From CAYJOG01 sp964371695 [NCBI: uncultured bacterium] (GTDB lineage: Bacteria > CAYJOG01), in assembly GCA_964371695.1 (NCBI GenBank), contig CAYJOG010000001.1, forward strand, positions 15,647 through 22,118: a stretch of 6,472 nucleotides of DNA. Direction: 5' to 3'. Below the pieces are notes generated by a model. The model worked only from the letters and a program-made list of their open reading frames with translations, was not told where the DNA came from and did no database searches. Position 1 is the stretch's first letter. Each line of letters begins with the position of its first letter. The translations under genes and the position numbers were made by a program. This document shows, in pieces, positions 5,738 to 6,472 of this stretch.

Positions 5738-6472
5738 CAGGCAGCCCCCTTATGGTTTCTATCGAAGACGTGGCCGTGAACCCTCAGCAGGCCCGCAAGC
5801 ATTTTGACTACGCCGCTCTGGCTGATCTGAAAGAGAGCATTTGTCAAAATGGCCTGCTTCACCCACTGGTGGTGAAACGGGTGGGCGAGGGGTATCAACT
5901 TGTGGCCGGAGAGCGGCGACTGCGGGCCTGTAAAATGGCCGGATTGAAAACGGTGCCCGTGGTGGTGCGGGATGCCTCCACAGAAGACAGCGCCCTGTTG
6001 TGTCTGGTGGAAAACCTTCAGCGGGCAGACCTGAACCCCATGGAAGAGGCCGTCGCCTATCAGCACCTGTCTCAGGATTTTGGCCTCACGCTGGAGACCA
6101 TCGCCAAGCGGGTGGGCAAAAGCCGCCCCACCATCAACAACACACTCCGGTTGCTGGACCTCCCGTCAAAACTTCAGTCCGACGTGCGGGAGGGCCGCCT
6201 GTCGGCGGGCCACGCCAAGGCTCTTCTGGTGTTAAAAGGTGATCCTGAACAAATGCTGGCCTTGGCGCAGGACATTAAAAACCAAGGCTTTTCGGTGCGC
6301 CAAACCGAACAAATGGTATCTCAACACCTTGGTGCGCCACCCGCCGAACCCCGGTCGACACCCCTTTCGGCCAATTTTGAAACGGACTTGAAACGGCTGC
6401 TCCACCGCCATTTCGGCACCACCGCCCACCTCATAAAAATCCCTACCGGATGGAAAATTGACCTTCCCCAGG
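5734..6472 (+). CDS. parB: Chromosome-partitioning protein ParB, incomplete at window edge
   Basis: ParB binds parS, loads as a CTP-dependent sliding clamp and organises the origin region. 246 codons are present with no stop. The core begins at once: VSIEDVAVNPQQARKHFD (8-25), LKESICQNGLLHPLVV (32-47), the CTP-binding GERRLRAC (59-66), ENLQRADLNPMEEA (93-106), the helix-turn-helix LTLETIAKRVGKSRPTINN (118-136), then LRLLDLP, and a C-terminal dimerisation segment from about 213 (ANFETDLKRLL...GWKIDL). Probably only the last few residues are cut off. The GTG at 5734 overlaps the rsmG stop (gtga) and has a gagg seven bases upstream; the in-frame ATG at 5752 would shorten the protein by six residues. 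Missing is the N-terminal basic L-G-(R/K)-G-L-x-A-L segment that contacts ParA; about 50 codons of upstream frame do not encode it either. parA, normally between rsmG and parB, is absent. Confidence 0.95.
   Translation, partial: MTGSPLMVSIEDVAVNPQQARKHFDYAALADLKESICQNGLLHPLVVKRVGEGYQLVAGERRLRACKMAGLKTVPVVVRDASTEDSALLCLVENLQRADLNPMEEAVAYQHLSQDFGLTLETIAKRVGKSRPTINNTLRLLDLPSKLQSDVREGRLSAGHAKALLVLKGDPEQMLALAQDIKNQGFSVRQTEQMVSQHLGAPPAEPRSTPLSANFETDLKRLLHRHFGTTAHLIKIPTGWKIDLPQ

Overview
The window most likely comes from the chromosome of an alphaproteobacterium or a near relative, close to the replication origin. The reasons are the gene order mnmG-rsmG-parB, two identical parS centromere sites, and the sequence style of MnmG and ParB. 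The family-level call is inference, because no marker here fixes the taxon. The MnmG and RsmG sequences are divergent, so the host may be a deep or fast-evolving lineage.

Layout. Positions 1-594 hold no convincing gene; they carry palindromic repeats, including a compound multi-stem element at 160-272. Positions 595-1950 (minus strand) encode a KAP-family P-loop NTPase in markedly AT-rich DNA; it looks like an accessory, probably acquired gene. Positions 1951-2518 are non-coding and full of GC-rich palindromes and G-tract repeats. Positions 2519-3103 encode a small TPMT-like SAM-dependent methyltransferase. After a 209-base spacer comes a tight plus-strand cluster: mnmG (3313-5037), rsmG (5048-5737) and parB (5734 to the window edge, incomplete).

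How the genes fit together. MnmG (wobble-uridine tRNA modification) and RsmG (16S rRNA m7G527 methylation) are translation-quality enzymes. In many bacteria their genes sit directly upstream of parA-parB. Here the expected parA is missing: the parB start codon overlaps the rsmG stop codon by four bases. ParB also starts directly at its conserved N-terminal core and lacks the short basic N-terminal segment with which chromosomal ParB proteins stimulate ParA. ParB's CTP-binding and DNA-binding motifs are intact, and two perfect parS palindromes lie 500 bases apart at the start of and inside rsmG. The picture is a ParB-parS system that keeps DNA binding and CTP-clamp function but appears to have lost its ParA motor locally. 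This is the most interesting observation in the window.
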